Shown here: positions 35,741-45,081 of the stretch, piece after piece
How the letters are laid out: every line of letters begins with the position of its first letter
Numbering within the stretch: the stretch's first letter is position 1
Source: a candidate division Zixibacteria bacterium RBG_16_53_22
GTDB lineage: Bacteria; Zixibacteria; MSB-5A5; UBA10806
NCBI GenBank assembly: GCA_001775395.1
Contig: MEWP01000094.1
Location: forward strand, 351 to 62,158
Direction: 5' to 3'
Length of the DNA stretch: 61,808 bases
Notes under the pieces: model-generated
What the model saw: only the letters and a program-made list of their open reading frames with translations
The model's database searches: none
What the model was told of the DNA's origin: nothing
Made by a program: the position numbers and the translations under genes

Positions 35741-35770
35741 TTGACTTTTAATTGCGAAACGTCTTATTAA
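35741..35770 (+). promoter_or_regulatory. Possible promoter before ccmC
   Basis: TTGACT (35741-35746) and TATTAA (35765-35770) stand 18 nt apart, with 5 of 6 and 4 of 6 consensus matches. It lies in the only sizeable gap between ccmB and ccmC. The segment is AT-rich compared with its surroundings. Confidence 0.35.
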
Positions 35771-35816
35771 TGCCGAAACTTAACTACTAAGATGAGGGTT
35801 TGGTGATTTCGCTGGT

Positions 35817-36482
35817 ATGATTTGGAAAGTTGTTTTGCTGCTGATAATTAGCTGGGTAACTGTCGGCGCCTGGGTATTCCCTCCGCCGACACCGGTGATA
35901 GATAATCCGGAGGTTTTCCGCATTATCTATTTCCATTTCCCGATGGCGATAACCACCGTGGTGGCTTATGGCCTGGGGATGTTCTATTCGATAAAGTATC
36001 TCTCGGAACGAAACATGAAATATGATCTGCGCGAGGTGGCGTCGGCCAGGCTGGGTACCATATTTTGCGTATTGGCGGCCGTCTCAGGCTCGATTTTCGC
36101 CAAGAACACATGGGGATCTTATTGGAACTGGGATCCCAGGGAAACCTCGATATTCATGCTTCTGCTGGTTTACGGCGCCTATTTTGCCTTGCGATCGGCT
36201 GTTTCCGATCCCGACCAGAGAGCCAATCTCTCGGCCGTCTATTCGATATTCGGATTTGTGGCGGCCATATTCTTCATCTTTATCATGCCGCGCATCATGC
36301 CGGGGCTTCATCCGGGGGCGCCGAAACCGACCGGCGGCAGCGAAGGCTCGATCATCACTTTCAATCTTGAAACGGCCAGCGTTTTGATTCCGTCATGCCT
36401 GGCCTATATCGGTGTTTTCATTTGGATGAAAAATCTGACGGTTGATATAACCGAACTTGGGAAAGGGAATAAGGGTGTCTAA
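35817..36482 (+). CDS. ccmC: Haem handling protein CcmC
   Basis: A 221-aa membrane protein with six helices that loads haem onto CcmE. The periplasmic tryptophan-rich WWD motif is clear (TWGSYWNWDPRETS, about 100-113). Conserved His residues occur in IIYFHFPMA (about 42) and in the later loop LHPGAPKP. It overlaps the small ccmD ORF by 8 nt. Confidence 0.93.
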   Translation: MIWKVVLLLIISWVTVGAWVFPPPTPVIDNPEVFRIIYFHFPMAITTVVAYGLGMFYSIKYLSERNMKYDLREVASARLGTIFCVLAAVSGSIFAKNTWGSYWNWDPRETSIFMLLLVYGAYFALRSAVSDPDQRANLSAVYSIFGFVAAIFFIFIMPRIMPGLHPGAPKPTGGSEGSIITFNLETASVLIPSCLAYIGVFIWMKNLTVDITELGKGNKGV

Positions 36483-36582
36483 TTACATTCCAATGGGAGT
36501 TGCCTTATTGGGCTGGGTAGCCCTATGGGTATACCTTTTTTCACTCGATCAGAAGATCAAAAGGATAAAGAAGGATGCATAA
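36475..36582 (+). CDS. ccmD: CcmD-like small membrane protein
   Basis: A 35-aa peptide starting with GTG (MSNYIPMGVALLGWVALWVY...) with one membrane helix and a basic C-terminal tail (QKIKRIKKDA). This is the usual plan of CcmD, which stabilises the CcmC-CcmE complex. It overlaps ccmC by 8 nt and ccmE by 8 nt, the standard place for ccmD. Sequence conservation in this family is low, so position and topology carry the call. Confidence 0.8.
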   Translation: MSNYIPMGVALLGWVALWVYLFSLDQKIKRIKKDA

Positions 36583-36967
36583 GAATCTCAAGAGGGGAAT
36601 TGCGCTTGGCGTGGTGTTAGTGGCCGCCGGAGTCGGAATATTGTCGCTGGTCACAGGCGGCGGGGTCACGCCCTATGTCGGCTTTTCGGAGGCTCGGGCG
36701 GCCAAGGGAAATGTTCAGGTCATGGGTGAAATCCAGGCTGAACAGACCAGCTATGACACGCAGGCCGGCTCGTTTTCATTCTATATTATCGATGCCAACG
36801 GCGATCGCATGAAGGTGGTTTATGGCGGCACCAAGCCGGGCAACTTCGACCAGGCCACGTCAGTGGTATGCATAGGCCGTTACGAGCAAGAGGCCTTTTA
36901 CGCCGACAAGCTCTTGATTAAATGCCCATCAAAATATCAGAACGCTCCGACCGAATCGGGAGCGTGA
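36575..36967 (+). CDS. ccmE: Haem chaperone CcmE, cysteine (CxxxY) variant
   Basis: A 130-aa periplasmic haem chaperone anchored by one N-terminal helix (about 8-28). The OB-fold core is seen in KGNVQVMGEI, FSFYIIDANGD and VVYGGTKPGNF. The haem-binding site reads CPSKY (Cys117, Tyr121) in place of the usual HxxxY. That Cys variant is known in archaea, Desulfovibrio and some other bacteria and goes with absence of CcmH (variant 'System I*'). The C-terminus stops nine residues after the Tyr. Confidence 0.93.
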   Translation: MHKNLKRGIALGVVLVAAGVGILSLVTGGGVTPYVGFSEARAAKGNVQVMGEIQAEQTSYDTQAGSFSFYIIDANGDRMKVVYGGTKPGNFDQATSVVCIGRYEQEAFYADKLLIKCPSKYQNAPTESGA

Positions 36968-37081
36968 TTGGTCCTCCAAAAGGGCGGGCGATTATCCAGA
37001 TTCATACAGGGACACGCCGAGTCGTGTCCAATGTTCAATGCGAGGGGCCCGATGTGGCCGCCAATAAAATGAGGGGTTAGT

Positions 37082-39673
37082 ATGGATATAGGTAATTTTC
37101 TATTAGCCTGGGCCCCGGTGCCATTGATACTGGCTATGGCCGGATATTTGATGGCCGCCACCGGAAACAGGCAATATCAACTTGGAGCCAGGGTTGTTTA
37201 TTGGGTCTTATTGGCTATGGTTGGGGCGGCGTTCATCAACCTGATGTCATTGTTCTTGGCTGATCGTTTCGAATTCTCCTACGTCGCCACCTACTCGTCA
37301 CGCGACCTTTCCAATACCTGGCCGCATTTCTTCAAATTCAGCGCTCTCTGGGCCGGCCAGCAGGGCACTTTCATGCTGTGGCTGGTCTATGGCCTGGTCC
37401 TCGGAATCTGGGTGCGCGCCCGAGCCAAGGAAAACGAGGGCTGGGTCATGTTTTTCTATATCCTGGCTCAGACATTTCTCCTCGTTCTGGCCCTGATTTC
37501 CAAACCGTTTGCCAGGCTCGATTTCATGCCCGCCGACGGCCAGGGGCTCAATCCCCTGCTTCAGAATTATTGGATGCAGATTCATCCGCCGATCGTCTTC
37601 CTGGGATTCGCGGCGGCCTGCATCCCGTTCGCATTCGCGATGGCGGCGCTGGCGACGAACAAGTACGACAGTTGGGTCAGGCAGACAATGCCCTGGGCCG
37701 TCTTTTCGGTTGTGACGCTGGGGCTGGGGATCTTTCTGGGAGGATATTGGGCATACGAGACCCTGGGCTGGGGCGGATATTGGGCCTGGGACCCGGTCGA
37801 GAACGCCTCGGCAATCCCCTGGATGACGGGAATCGCGCTTGTTCACGGCATGGTCGTGGAACGCACGCGCGGCTCCTGGCGACGGATGAATCTTTTCCTG
37901 GCGATCACGCTGTTTCTCTTGATTGTCTATGGCACGTTCCTGACACGATCGGGCGTGCTGGCCGATTTCTCGGTGCACTCTTTTGTCGACCTGGGATACA
38001 ATAATGCTCTTTGGATATCGATAGCCGTCATAGCCGCGTTAGCGTATGGCTTGTTCGCTTACAGAGCGCGAAAGATCAAGGGCGCCACACCAAGCAGCGA
38101 TTTTCTCTCGCAGGAATTTACGACATTTCTGGCGGTGGCGCTTCTCTTGCCATTTATAGTCCTGGTGCTGTTCTGGACCTCATTTCCATTGATCACGACC
38201 ATCTTCTCCCAGGTGCCAGTTCTGTCGAAAATAACCCCGAAGCCGGCGGCGATTGCAACCTCATACTACAACATGGCGGGCCTGATTTTCTCGACCATTT
38301 TCGCCCTGATCCTGGGATTCAATTCGCTTCTATACTGGCGTAAGACCGAGACCGAGCTTGTTCTGAAGAGGCTCCTGCCGCCGCTGATTATTTCCGGCGC
38401 CGGCGCCATCCTGTTTTTCGCATTCGGATTTACGAAGATCGTGGAATTCTGGTCGTGGCCCGACCCACCGAGCATATCGGTCAAAATTATTCTGGTCGCG
38501 GCATTATATCTGATTTTCTTTTTCTCCGTTCTCTTTGCCTTCATTACCAACCTCCTTTATCTGGTCCGGCATCGCAACGGAAGTTTTCGAACCAGGGGCG
38601 GCTACCTGGCCCACGTGGGATTCTCAATCATGCTGATGGGCGTGATACTATCGTCGAGCTTTGGAGACAAGACCAAGATCACCATACCCGCGGGCGAATC
38701 CAAGTCGGCGCTGGGATACGATATCAAGTTTGTCGGGACCGAACGCCTCGGCCCCAAGGAAGAGCTGACTAATTTCGAGGTCAAGAGAGACGGCGAGTCG
38801 TTCCAGGCGCATTCGGTCACCAAGGCGATGGGGCGCGGCGACAATGTCCAATTCGCCAGGACCCCGCATATCAAGAAATATCTGCTTTCCGATTTATATT
38901 TATCGCTTGAAAATATCACCGAGGGCGGGCAATTAAGCATGCAGCCGTTCACGCTGGGGATCGCCGGCAGAGCCGAGCTCGGAGGCAAGCAGTTTGTTCT
39001 CACGGGATTCGACAGCGACGAGAACAAGCGGCAATTGGCTCGCCTTCAGCCGCAGGTATTCGAGGTCGCCAAGGGGCAATCGTTCAATATCGGCGACCGC
39101 AAGGTGACTTTCGAAAAGTTCGAAATGGGCGCTCATGAGTCGGGGATGGCCTCGAATATCGGAGCGGTTCTGCACGTCGAGCAGAATGGCAAGACCACGA
39201 CCATTGTCCCGGTCTATGAGCCGCTCGCCGGCGGGGAGCACCGCTCTCATCCGATCGATATGCCGGGCGGCGGGGCGATCGCGCTGACGGCAATCAGGGC
39301 CGATATAGGCGCGGTCAGCCTGTCCTATTCGACATCAAAGGAGAAGGCCTCTGTCAGCCTGGGTACCAACCTGCTGGTTATCGAGGGCGCCGATACATCC
39401 AGGGTTGCCCCTGTGTTCGATCCATCGACAGCGCATGGCGATAATAGCGTCGCAACTTTCGCCGACGGGAGCCAGCTATTCCTGGTCGAAATCGATGCTT
39501 CCGGCGATTCGGCGTCTTACGTTTATGTCCCCAGCCAGAAACCGATGCTGGCCACGGTCGAGCTGTCCACCAAGCCGATGATAAACCTGGTTTGGTTAGG
39601 ATTCCTGACTATCGTGGTTGGCGCGGCCATTTCGTTTCTCAGGCGCATGAAGGAAAGCAAGATCAAGGAATAG
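37082..39673 (+). CDS. ccmF: Cytochrome c haem lyase CcmF
   Basis: An 863-aa polytopic membrane protein that attaches haem from CcmE to apocytochromes. The WWD motif GYWAWDPVENAS lies near residues 235-245; WAGQQGTFMLW and conserved His residues (for example IHPPIVFLG) are also present. About 14 helices fill the first 550 residues. A periplasmic domain of roughly 290 residues follows, with a last helix (LVWLGFLTIVVGAAISFL). With no CcmH or CcmG in view, CcmF may take apocytochrome directly, as proposed for System I*. Confidence 0.95.
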   Translation: MDIGNFLLAWAPVPLILAMAGYLMAATGNRQYQLGARVVYWVLLAMVGAAFINLMSLFLADRFEFSYVATYSSRDLSNTWPHFFKFSALWAGQQGTFMLWLVYGLVLGIWVRARAKENEGWVMFFYILAQTFLLVLALISKPFARLDFMPADGQGLNPLLQNYWMQIHPPIVFLGFAAACIPFAFAMAALATNKYDSWVRQTMPWAVFSVVTLGLGIFLGGYWAYETLGWGGYWAWDPVENASAIPWMTGIALVHGMVVERTRGSWRRMNLFLAITLFLLIVYGTFLTRSGVLADFSVHSFVDLGYNNALWISIAVIAALAYGLFAYRARKIKGATPSSDFLSQEFTTFLAVALLLPFIVLVLFWTSFPLITTIFSQVPVLSKITPKPAAIATSYYNMAGLIFSTIFALILGFNSLLYWRKTETELVLKRLLPPLIISGAGAILFFAFGFTKIVEFWSWPDPPSISVKIILVAALYLIFFFSVLFAFITNLLYLVRHRNGSFRTRGGYLAHVGFSIMLMGVILSSSFGDKTKITIPAGESKSALGYDIKFVGTERLGPKEELTNFEVKRDGESFQAHSVTKAMGRGDNVQFARTPHIKKYLLSDLYLSLENITEGGQLSMQPFTLGIAGRAELGGKQFVLTGFDSDENKRQLARLQPQVFEVAKGQSFNIGDRKVTFEKFEMGAHESGMASNIGAVLHVEQNGKTTTIVPVYEPLAGGEHRSHPIDMPGGGAIALTAIRADIGAVSLSYSTSKEKASVSLGTNLLVIEGADTSRVAPVFDPSTAHGDNSVATFADGSQLFLVEIDASGDSASYVYVPSQKPMLATVELSTKPMINLVWLGFLTIVVGAAISFLRRMKESKIKE

Positions 39674-39907
39674 GGTTGATATCGATATCGATTTGAGTCG
39701 CAAAAAGGGCGGTCAAGGGCTGTGTAGGCACTCAAATATTATTAGACGCCTGCAGCCTGATTTTATGAGCCGTGATTTTATTGGACAGAAAACCAGGACA
39801 TTAATCAGCACGCTAAGGCCTTTTCTGAAACTGGCAGAAATTCTTTGTTATTGCGTTAAGCGCATCGAAATAATATCCTAAAGAAAATTCCTGATGGAGG
39901 TTGAACA

Positions 39908-42900
39908 TTGCGCTTAGGCCTCGATATCGGCTCTGTGTCATTAAGCCTCGTTTTGGCTGACGATAACGGCGACATCATCGAATTACGATATATCAGACAC
40001 AATGGAGATCCGATCGGATGTGCCATACCGTCGATAATTGAAATAAATTCCAGGCATGGCATCATAGATAAATGGGGGGCCACCGGCAACGGCGCCTCCC
40101 AATTGGCAAATTCCACGGGGATCCCGTTCTTCAACGAATTTTCGGCTATAAGCGCGGCGGTATCGCGCCTCGTTCCCGGAGCACGCACAATATTTGAAAT
40201 GGGCGGCCAGCAGGCGAAATACATCCACCTCTCCCCCCCGCTGGGCACGTCCTATGCAACGCTCGACGATTTCGCCGCCAGCGGATTGTGCGCCGCCGGC
40301 ACCGGTTCCTTTCTCGATCAGCAGGCCAAGCGGTTGGGGATCGAAATCGAGGGGGAATTCGGCGAGTTGGCGCTGAAGTCAGTCAACCCGCCGCATATCG
40401 CCGGCCGATGCTCGGTATTTGCCAAGTCCGACATGATCCATCATCAGCAACGCGGCGTACCGGTCTATGACATCATCGCGGGCCTGTGTCATGCGGTTGC
40501 CCGGAATTTTAAGGGGACCATCGCAAAATCGAAGCAGCTTGATCTTCCGGTTGTGTTTGTCGGCGGAGTGGCCTCCAATCCCGGTGTGATAAGAGCTATC
40601 AAGAGCATATTCGAAATCGCCGATGCCGATTTCATAGTTCCGGAATGGCACAAGCACGCAGCCGCCATAGGCTGCGCCCTGTTAGGTTCCAATTTTGAGT
40701 TTAGTCCCGAGCAATTTGTTAAGGCCGCTGCCGACGCCAGAAACGCTGCCATGTCGGATATGGCGCGCACGACATCGCTTGCCTACTCATTTCCGAGCAG
40801 TAAATATTATGAAAAGACTATTCGCGAGCAGCGACCGCGAGGCGATATAGAATCGGGCTATCTCGGAATAGATATCGGATCGCTTTCGACCAATGTCGTC
40901 CTTATAGATGAAGATTGCGAGGTCATCTCGCGCCGCTACCTCATGACTGCCGGGCGTCCCATCGAGGTGGTCCAGCAGGGATTGCGTGAAATACGCGAGG
41001 AGATCGCGCCAGATTTCGAGATTCTCGGCGTGGGCGCGACCGGATCGGGGCGGTATCTGATTGGCGAGCTGGTCGGCGCCGATGTCATCCGCAACGAGAT
41101 CACAGCTCAGGCCACCGGTGGAATCCATTTCGTTCCCGAGGTCGACACCATTTTCGAGATCGGCGGCCAGGATTCGAAATTCATCAGCCTCGAAAACGGC
41201 GTAGTAGTCGATTTCGAAATGAACCGAGCCTGCGCGGCGGGGACCGGCTCGTTCCTCGAAGAGCAGGCCGAGCGTCTGGCGGTCAATATCAAGACCCAAT
41301 TTGCCAACATGGCCCTTTCGGCCGAGCAGCCGGTAGCATGCGGCGAACGATGCACGGTATTCATGGAATCGGACCTGGTAAAGTTCGAGCAGGGCGGCGC
41401 CTCTAAAGAGGAAATCACTGCCGGCCTGGCCCTGGCCGTAGTGCACAACTACTTGAATAAAGTCGTGGGGCGGAAAAAGGTCGGCAACAGGATATTGTTC
41501 CAGGGGGGCGTGGCCTGGAACAAAGCCGTGGTGGCGGCATTCGAAACAGTGGTCGGCAAGGAATTTGTCGTGCCGCCGCATCACGATATAACGGGCGCAA
41601 TCGGCGTGGCTATCCTGACAAGAAACGCCGCAGTCGAGGAAACCAATTTCAAGGGATTCGAGATCGCCCTGCGCAAAATCGAGCAGGAAACGTTCCTATG
41701 CGAGGACTGCGCCAACATCTGCAATATCACCAAAGTCAATGATAGCGGCCGCGAGTTGTATTTCGGTTCTCGCTGCGAGAAATACGATGCCGACAGCGGC
41801 CGGAAATCGAGCCATCCCAATCCAGCCGCCATTCGCAACCGGATGTTCCTGGCCGCGCCGAAAGGCAGATATACCAGAAAAATGGTTGTCGGGTTGCCGC
41901 GGGCATTGTCGAATTGGGAATTCTTGTATTTATGGCGGCGATTTTTTGCGGAGCTTGGTATCCGGGTCATGATTTCGAAGAGCAGCGCCGGCGAAATCAT
42001 CAGGCAGGGCGTCGAATCAGTTGGCTCGGAAACGTGTTTTCCCGTTAAGGTGGCCCATGGCCATGTGATTGATCTCGCAAGACGAAAGCTCGATTTCATT
42101 TTTCTACCATCGATAGTGACTGGTGTCGAGAAACCGCCCCGGGGAACGTCGAATTATTACTGCCCGTACATCCAGGCGTTTCCTTTTATAGCCCGCTCGT
42201 CGATTCGCGATCTCGATACGCACGACGTGGTCTCCCCTATTATCAGATTCGGCGAAGGTCCCAGGGCGGTTTCGAAGGCGCTGTATGACGCTCTGCGGCA
42301 ATATGGATTCTCATTCAAGGAGATCGAAAAAGCTCTCGATACGGCACTGGGTCAGTTCGAGGAATTCAAGAAGGAGCTTGTCGAAACGGGCCGGGAATTT
42401 CTTTCGCGGGTATCGGAGGAGAAGCCGGGCATACTATTGATCGGGCGGCCGTACAACAGCCTTGACCCCGGCGTCTCGATGGATATTGCCGCCAAGTTGA
42501 TTGATCTTGGAGTCACGGTCATTCCGATGGAGATGGCGCCCCTGCCGCCGGATGAGTTCAGATTCATCTACTGGCAGAGCGGTCGACGAATCCTTCGCGC
42601 CGCCAAACTGGCCAGGGAGACACCCGGCCTTTACCCGGTATATATCAGCAATTTTGGATGCGGGCCCGATTCATTCATCCTGCATCATTTCAAGCAGATC
42701 ATGGGCGAAAAGCCGCACATGGTGCTTGAACTCGACGAGCATTCGGCCGACGCCGGCCTTATCACCCGCTGTGAGGCGTTCCTGGATAGTCTTCCGAAGA
42801 AGGCCAAAGGATTCGCGGGCCCTCTTATCAAAGAGCATGCCGACGGATTCAAACGCAAGCTTCTTATCCCTCACATGTGCGAACATGCCGAGCTTTTTGC

Positions 42901-44038
42901 CGCCGCCATGCGCCATTGCGGGCTCGATGCCGAGGTGCTTCCCGAAACCGATGCCCGCTCGCTCGAACTCGGGCGCAAGCACACCGGGGGCCGGGAGTGC
43001 TATCCGGCGGCTCTCACGACCGGAGACCTTCTGCGCGAGCTTGAGAAGCCCGGCGTGGACCCCTCGAAGATAGCCTTTTTCATGCCGACCGCCGGCGGCC
43101 CCTGTCGGTTCGGGCAATATTCTCATCTGCACAGGCAGATATTAGAGAACCTCGGGTACGGCGATGTTCCGGTCTACTCCCCCAGTTCGAGCGATTCATA
43201 CGGCAATTTCCCGGAAACCGAAAAGTCATTCCGCCGCCTGGCATGGAAAGGATTTGTAGTCGGGGATTACCTGCGAAAGTTCATGCTTCGCGCCCGGCCA
43301 TACGAAAACAGATCCGGCATTGCCAACAAGGCTCACCGGCGATATCTGGATCTGGCGCGAGCGGAGATCGAGCGTGGCGGCAAACGCCTCGATGAATTAG
43401 TACAACAGGCGTTTGATGAGTTCAATTCCATGGCCGATAGCTCGATGCCAAAGCGTCCCAGGGTCGGCGTCATCGGGGAAATTTATATCCGCAATAACCG
43501 TTTCTCGAATAACAATCTGGTGGAGAAACTCGAGGCGGTGGGGCTGGAGGTGGAACTGGCCTCGTTCTCCGAATGGATTTATTTCACAACCGAGATGTTC
43601 AAGCGAGATTCCCATCGCAAGGGCTCATTGAAAGATATTGTTAACGCCACGCTCAAGGACCATTTCCAACATCGGGACGAACGTGCAGTTGTCCGGCGCG
43701 TATTCGATGAGCTGGATGGCCATTTCGAAAGGCCGGTCGGCGAAACTCTGAAATTCATCGAGCCTTACCTGCCTATCAGCGTTGGCGGCGAGGCCATGCC
43801 GGCCATGGGCAAGGCGCTCGAAATGATGCATAAGGGATGCTCCGGCATCGTTAATACCCTTCCTTTCACCTGCATGCCGGGGAATATCATCACCTCGATC
43901 TCGGCCAGGATCGTGCGCGAGAATGGCAATTTCCCCTGGCTCAATATGGCTTACGAGGGAGTCGGCGGCGAGAACGACACGGTCAAGTTGGGAGCGTTCG
44001 CCGAAAGCGTCAAATCCTGGGCCACCGTGAAGAAGTAG
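39908..44038 (+). CDS. Double-activase fusion: BadF/BcrA-type CoA dehydratase activase with DUF2229 and dehydratase-like region
   Basis: A 1376-aa cytoplasmic protein. Two ASKHA ATPase domains of the 2-hydroxyacyl-CoA dehydratase activator family are in tandem. The first (about 1-265) has GLDIGSVS and CAAGTGSFLDQQ; the second (about 318-575) has GIDIGSLS, EIGGQDSKF, CAAGTGSFLEEQ and ACGERCTVF with possible Fe-S cysteines. A DUF2229-like part (about 655-900) and a C-terminal part resembling dehydratase subunits follow. Such giant activases (YjiL/HgdC-like) are common in anaerobes. TTG 39908 lies 7 nt after GGAGG. The substrate is unknown. No dehydratase or CoA-transferase genes are adjacent. 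Confidence 0.88.
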   Translation: MRLGLDIGSVSLSLVLADDNGDIIELRYIRHNGDPIGCAIPSIIEINSRHGIIDKWGATGNGASQLANSTGIPFFNEFSAISAAVSRLVPGARTIFEMGGQQAKYIHLSPPLGTSYATLDDFAASGLCAAGTGSFLDQQAKRLGIEIEGEFGELALKSVNPPHIAGRCSVFAKSDMIHHQQRGVPVYDIIAGLCHAVARNFKGTIAKSKQLDLPVVFVGGVASNPGVIRAIKSIFEIADADFIVPEWHKHAAAIGCALLGSNFEFSPEQFVKAAADARNAAMSDMARTTSLAYSFPSSKYYEKTIREQRPRGDIESGYLGIDIGSLSTNVVLIDEDCEVISRRYLMTAGRPIEVVQQGLREIREEIAPDFEILGVGATGSGRYLIGELVGADVIRNEITAQATGGIHFVPEVDTIFEIGGQDSKFISLENGVVVDFEMNRACAAGTGSFLEEQAERLAVNIKTQFANMALSAEQPVACGERCTVFMESDLVKFEQGGASKEEITAGLALAVVHNYLNKVVGRKKVGNRILFQGGVAWNKAVVAAFETVVGKEFVVPPHHDITGAIGVAILTRNAAVEETNFKGFEIALRKIEQETFLCEDCANICNITKVNDSGRELYFGSRCEKYDADSGRKSSHPNPAAIRNRMFLAAPKGRYTRKMVVGLPRALSNWEFLYLWRRFFAELGIRVMISKSSAGEIIRQGVESVGSETCFPVKVAHGHVIDLARRKLDFIFLPSIVTGVEKPPRGTSNYYCPYIQAFPFIARSSIRDLDTHDVVSPIIRFGEGPRAVSKALYDALRQYGFSFKEIEKALDTALGQFEEFKKELVETGREFLSRVSEEKPGILLIGRPYNSLDPGVSMDIAAKLIDLGVTVIPMEMAPLPPDEFRFIYWQSGRRILRAAKLARETPGLYPVYISNFGCGPDSFILHHFKQIMGEKPHMVLELDEHSADAGLITRCEAFLDSLPKKAKGFAGPLIKEHADGFKRKLLIPHMCEHAELFAAAMRHCGLDAEVLPETDARSLELGRKHTGGRECYPAALTTGDLLRELEKPGVDPSKIAFFMPTAGGPCRFGQYSHLHRQILENLGYGDVPVYSPSSSDSYGNFPETEKSFRRLAWKGFVVGDYLRKFMLRARPYENRSGIANKAHRRYLDLARAEIERGGKRLDELVQQAFDEFNSMADSSMPKRPRVGVIGEIYIRNNRFSNNNLVEKLEAVGLEVELASFSEWIYFTTEMFKRDSHRKGSLKDIVNATLKDHFQHRDERAVVRRVFDELDGHFERPVGETLKFIEPYLPISVGGEAMPAMGKALEMMHKGCSGIVNTLPFTCMPGNIITSISARIVRENGNFPWLNMAYEGVGGENDTVKLGAFAESVKSWATVKK

Positions 44039-44502
44039 ATGTTGTTTTTTCAATAATCTCCTCAATTGTTACTTTCATGAAGCAGGACAGTGAGAAGTAT
44101 TTGACTTCAGAAGATGTCATTAGCCCCATTAATAAGCCATTGTCTTGCTCTTTGTCATACTGCGATAAAGAATATTGATTTATACTCCTTACCAGGAAAA
44201 GTAAGAATCGGTTTCTATAAAATGGGCATTTCAATTTTTGCCCAAACTGCCACCCCTCGCAGCGGATAAATGGCGGCACTCCAAAACGCTCATGGCAGCT
44301 TTTGAAGCCAAAAATGTATTTCAATAATTGCAGCCCAAATAAATAAAACAAAACGACGCTTATGGAAGAAATCCTGTAATTTCCTATTGCCTGAATTATA
44401 AACCCATGGCATTATCATGATTGGCAGATAGCCGGGACTTATCTTGATGATAAATGACGGAATAAATGCGGCGGTCACTCGTATACGTAGGCAGGGATAA
44501 TC
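44039..44502. other. 464-nt intergenic region, no gene recognised
   Basis: The stretch is AT-richer than its surroundings. A minus-strand ORF of 113 codons exists but has no familiar sequence and no ribosome site. A 33-codon plus-strand ORF (from 44078) is equally unsupported. A hairpin GGGCA/TGCCC occurs around 44224-44243. The promoter of the sigma factor gene must lie near its right end, but I could not pick clear boxes. Confidence 0.5.
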
Positions 44503-45081
44503 TTGTCTACGGATAAGGGTATCAACTGGAGCGAGGTCGATGATGCCAACCTGGTGGGCATGGCTGCCGGGGGCAGTGACAAGGCGTTCGAGCAAATCGT
44601 ATTGAGGCACCAGCAGAAAATACAGCGGATTTGCCGGCGCATGTTGGGTGACAGAATCGAGGCCGAGGAGGCGGCGCAGGATATTTTCGTCAAGGTTTAT
44701 TACCACTTGAAAAGTTACGACCAAAGCCGCGATTTTGGTGTCTGGTGCACCGCAATCGCGATAAATGACTGCCGGGATCGCCTGCGGAGACGTCAGCGGG
44801 CAACACGGACCTTCCGCGACATCGCGGAGGCCGATAGGGCCTCGATTTCGGCCGCCCAGGATGACTGCGATGATAGCCGCGTGAAGCTCTCGATGGTCGA
44901 AAAGGCGCTCGAGGAGCTGCCGGAAAAATTGAAGGAGGTTATCGTCTTGAAAGCCTATGGCGATTGCTCATATGGGGAAATTGCAAAAATACTGAAAATC
45001 CGTCAGGGAACCGTCATGTCGCGACTATTCAGGGCGCGACAAAGGCTGACCGTAATTATGGAGAGAGGGAAATTGACTTGA
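44503..45081 (+). CDS. ECF-type RNA polymerase sigma factor
   Basis: 192 aa with region 2 (VLRHQQKIQRICRRMLGDRIEAEEAAQDIFVKVY, seen in parts such as AEEAAQDIFVKVY, about 55-67) and region 4 (ALEELPEKLKEVIVLKAYGDCSYGEIAKIL, a helix-turn-helix near 135-180). The protein recruits core polymerase to a stress or envelope regulon. The start is TTG 44503. Its stop TGA overlaps the TTG start of the anti-sigma gene (TTGA), the usual tight coupling of such pairs. Confidence 0.93.
   Translation: MSTDKGINWSEVDDANLVGMAAGGSDKAFEQIVLRHQQKIQRICRRMLGDRIEAEEAAQDIFVKVYYHLKSYDQSRDFGVWCTAIAINDCRDRLRRRQRATRTFRDIAEADRASISAAQDDCDDSRVKLSMVEKALEELPEKLKEVIVLKAYGDCSYGEIAKILKIRQGTVMSRLFRARQRLTVIMERGKLT

Noticed and set aside
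44010-44351. 113-codon minus-strand ORF after the activase gene
   Set aside because: It overlaps the 3' end of the activase gene, lies in AT-rich sequence and shows no family or ribosome site.
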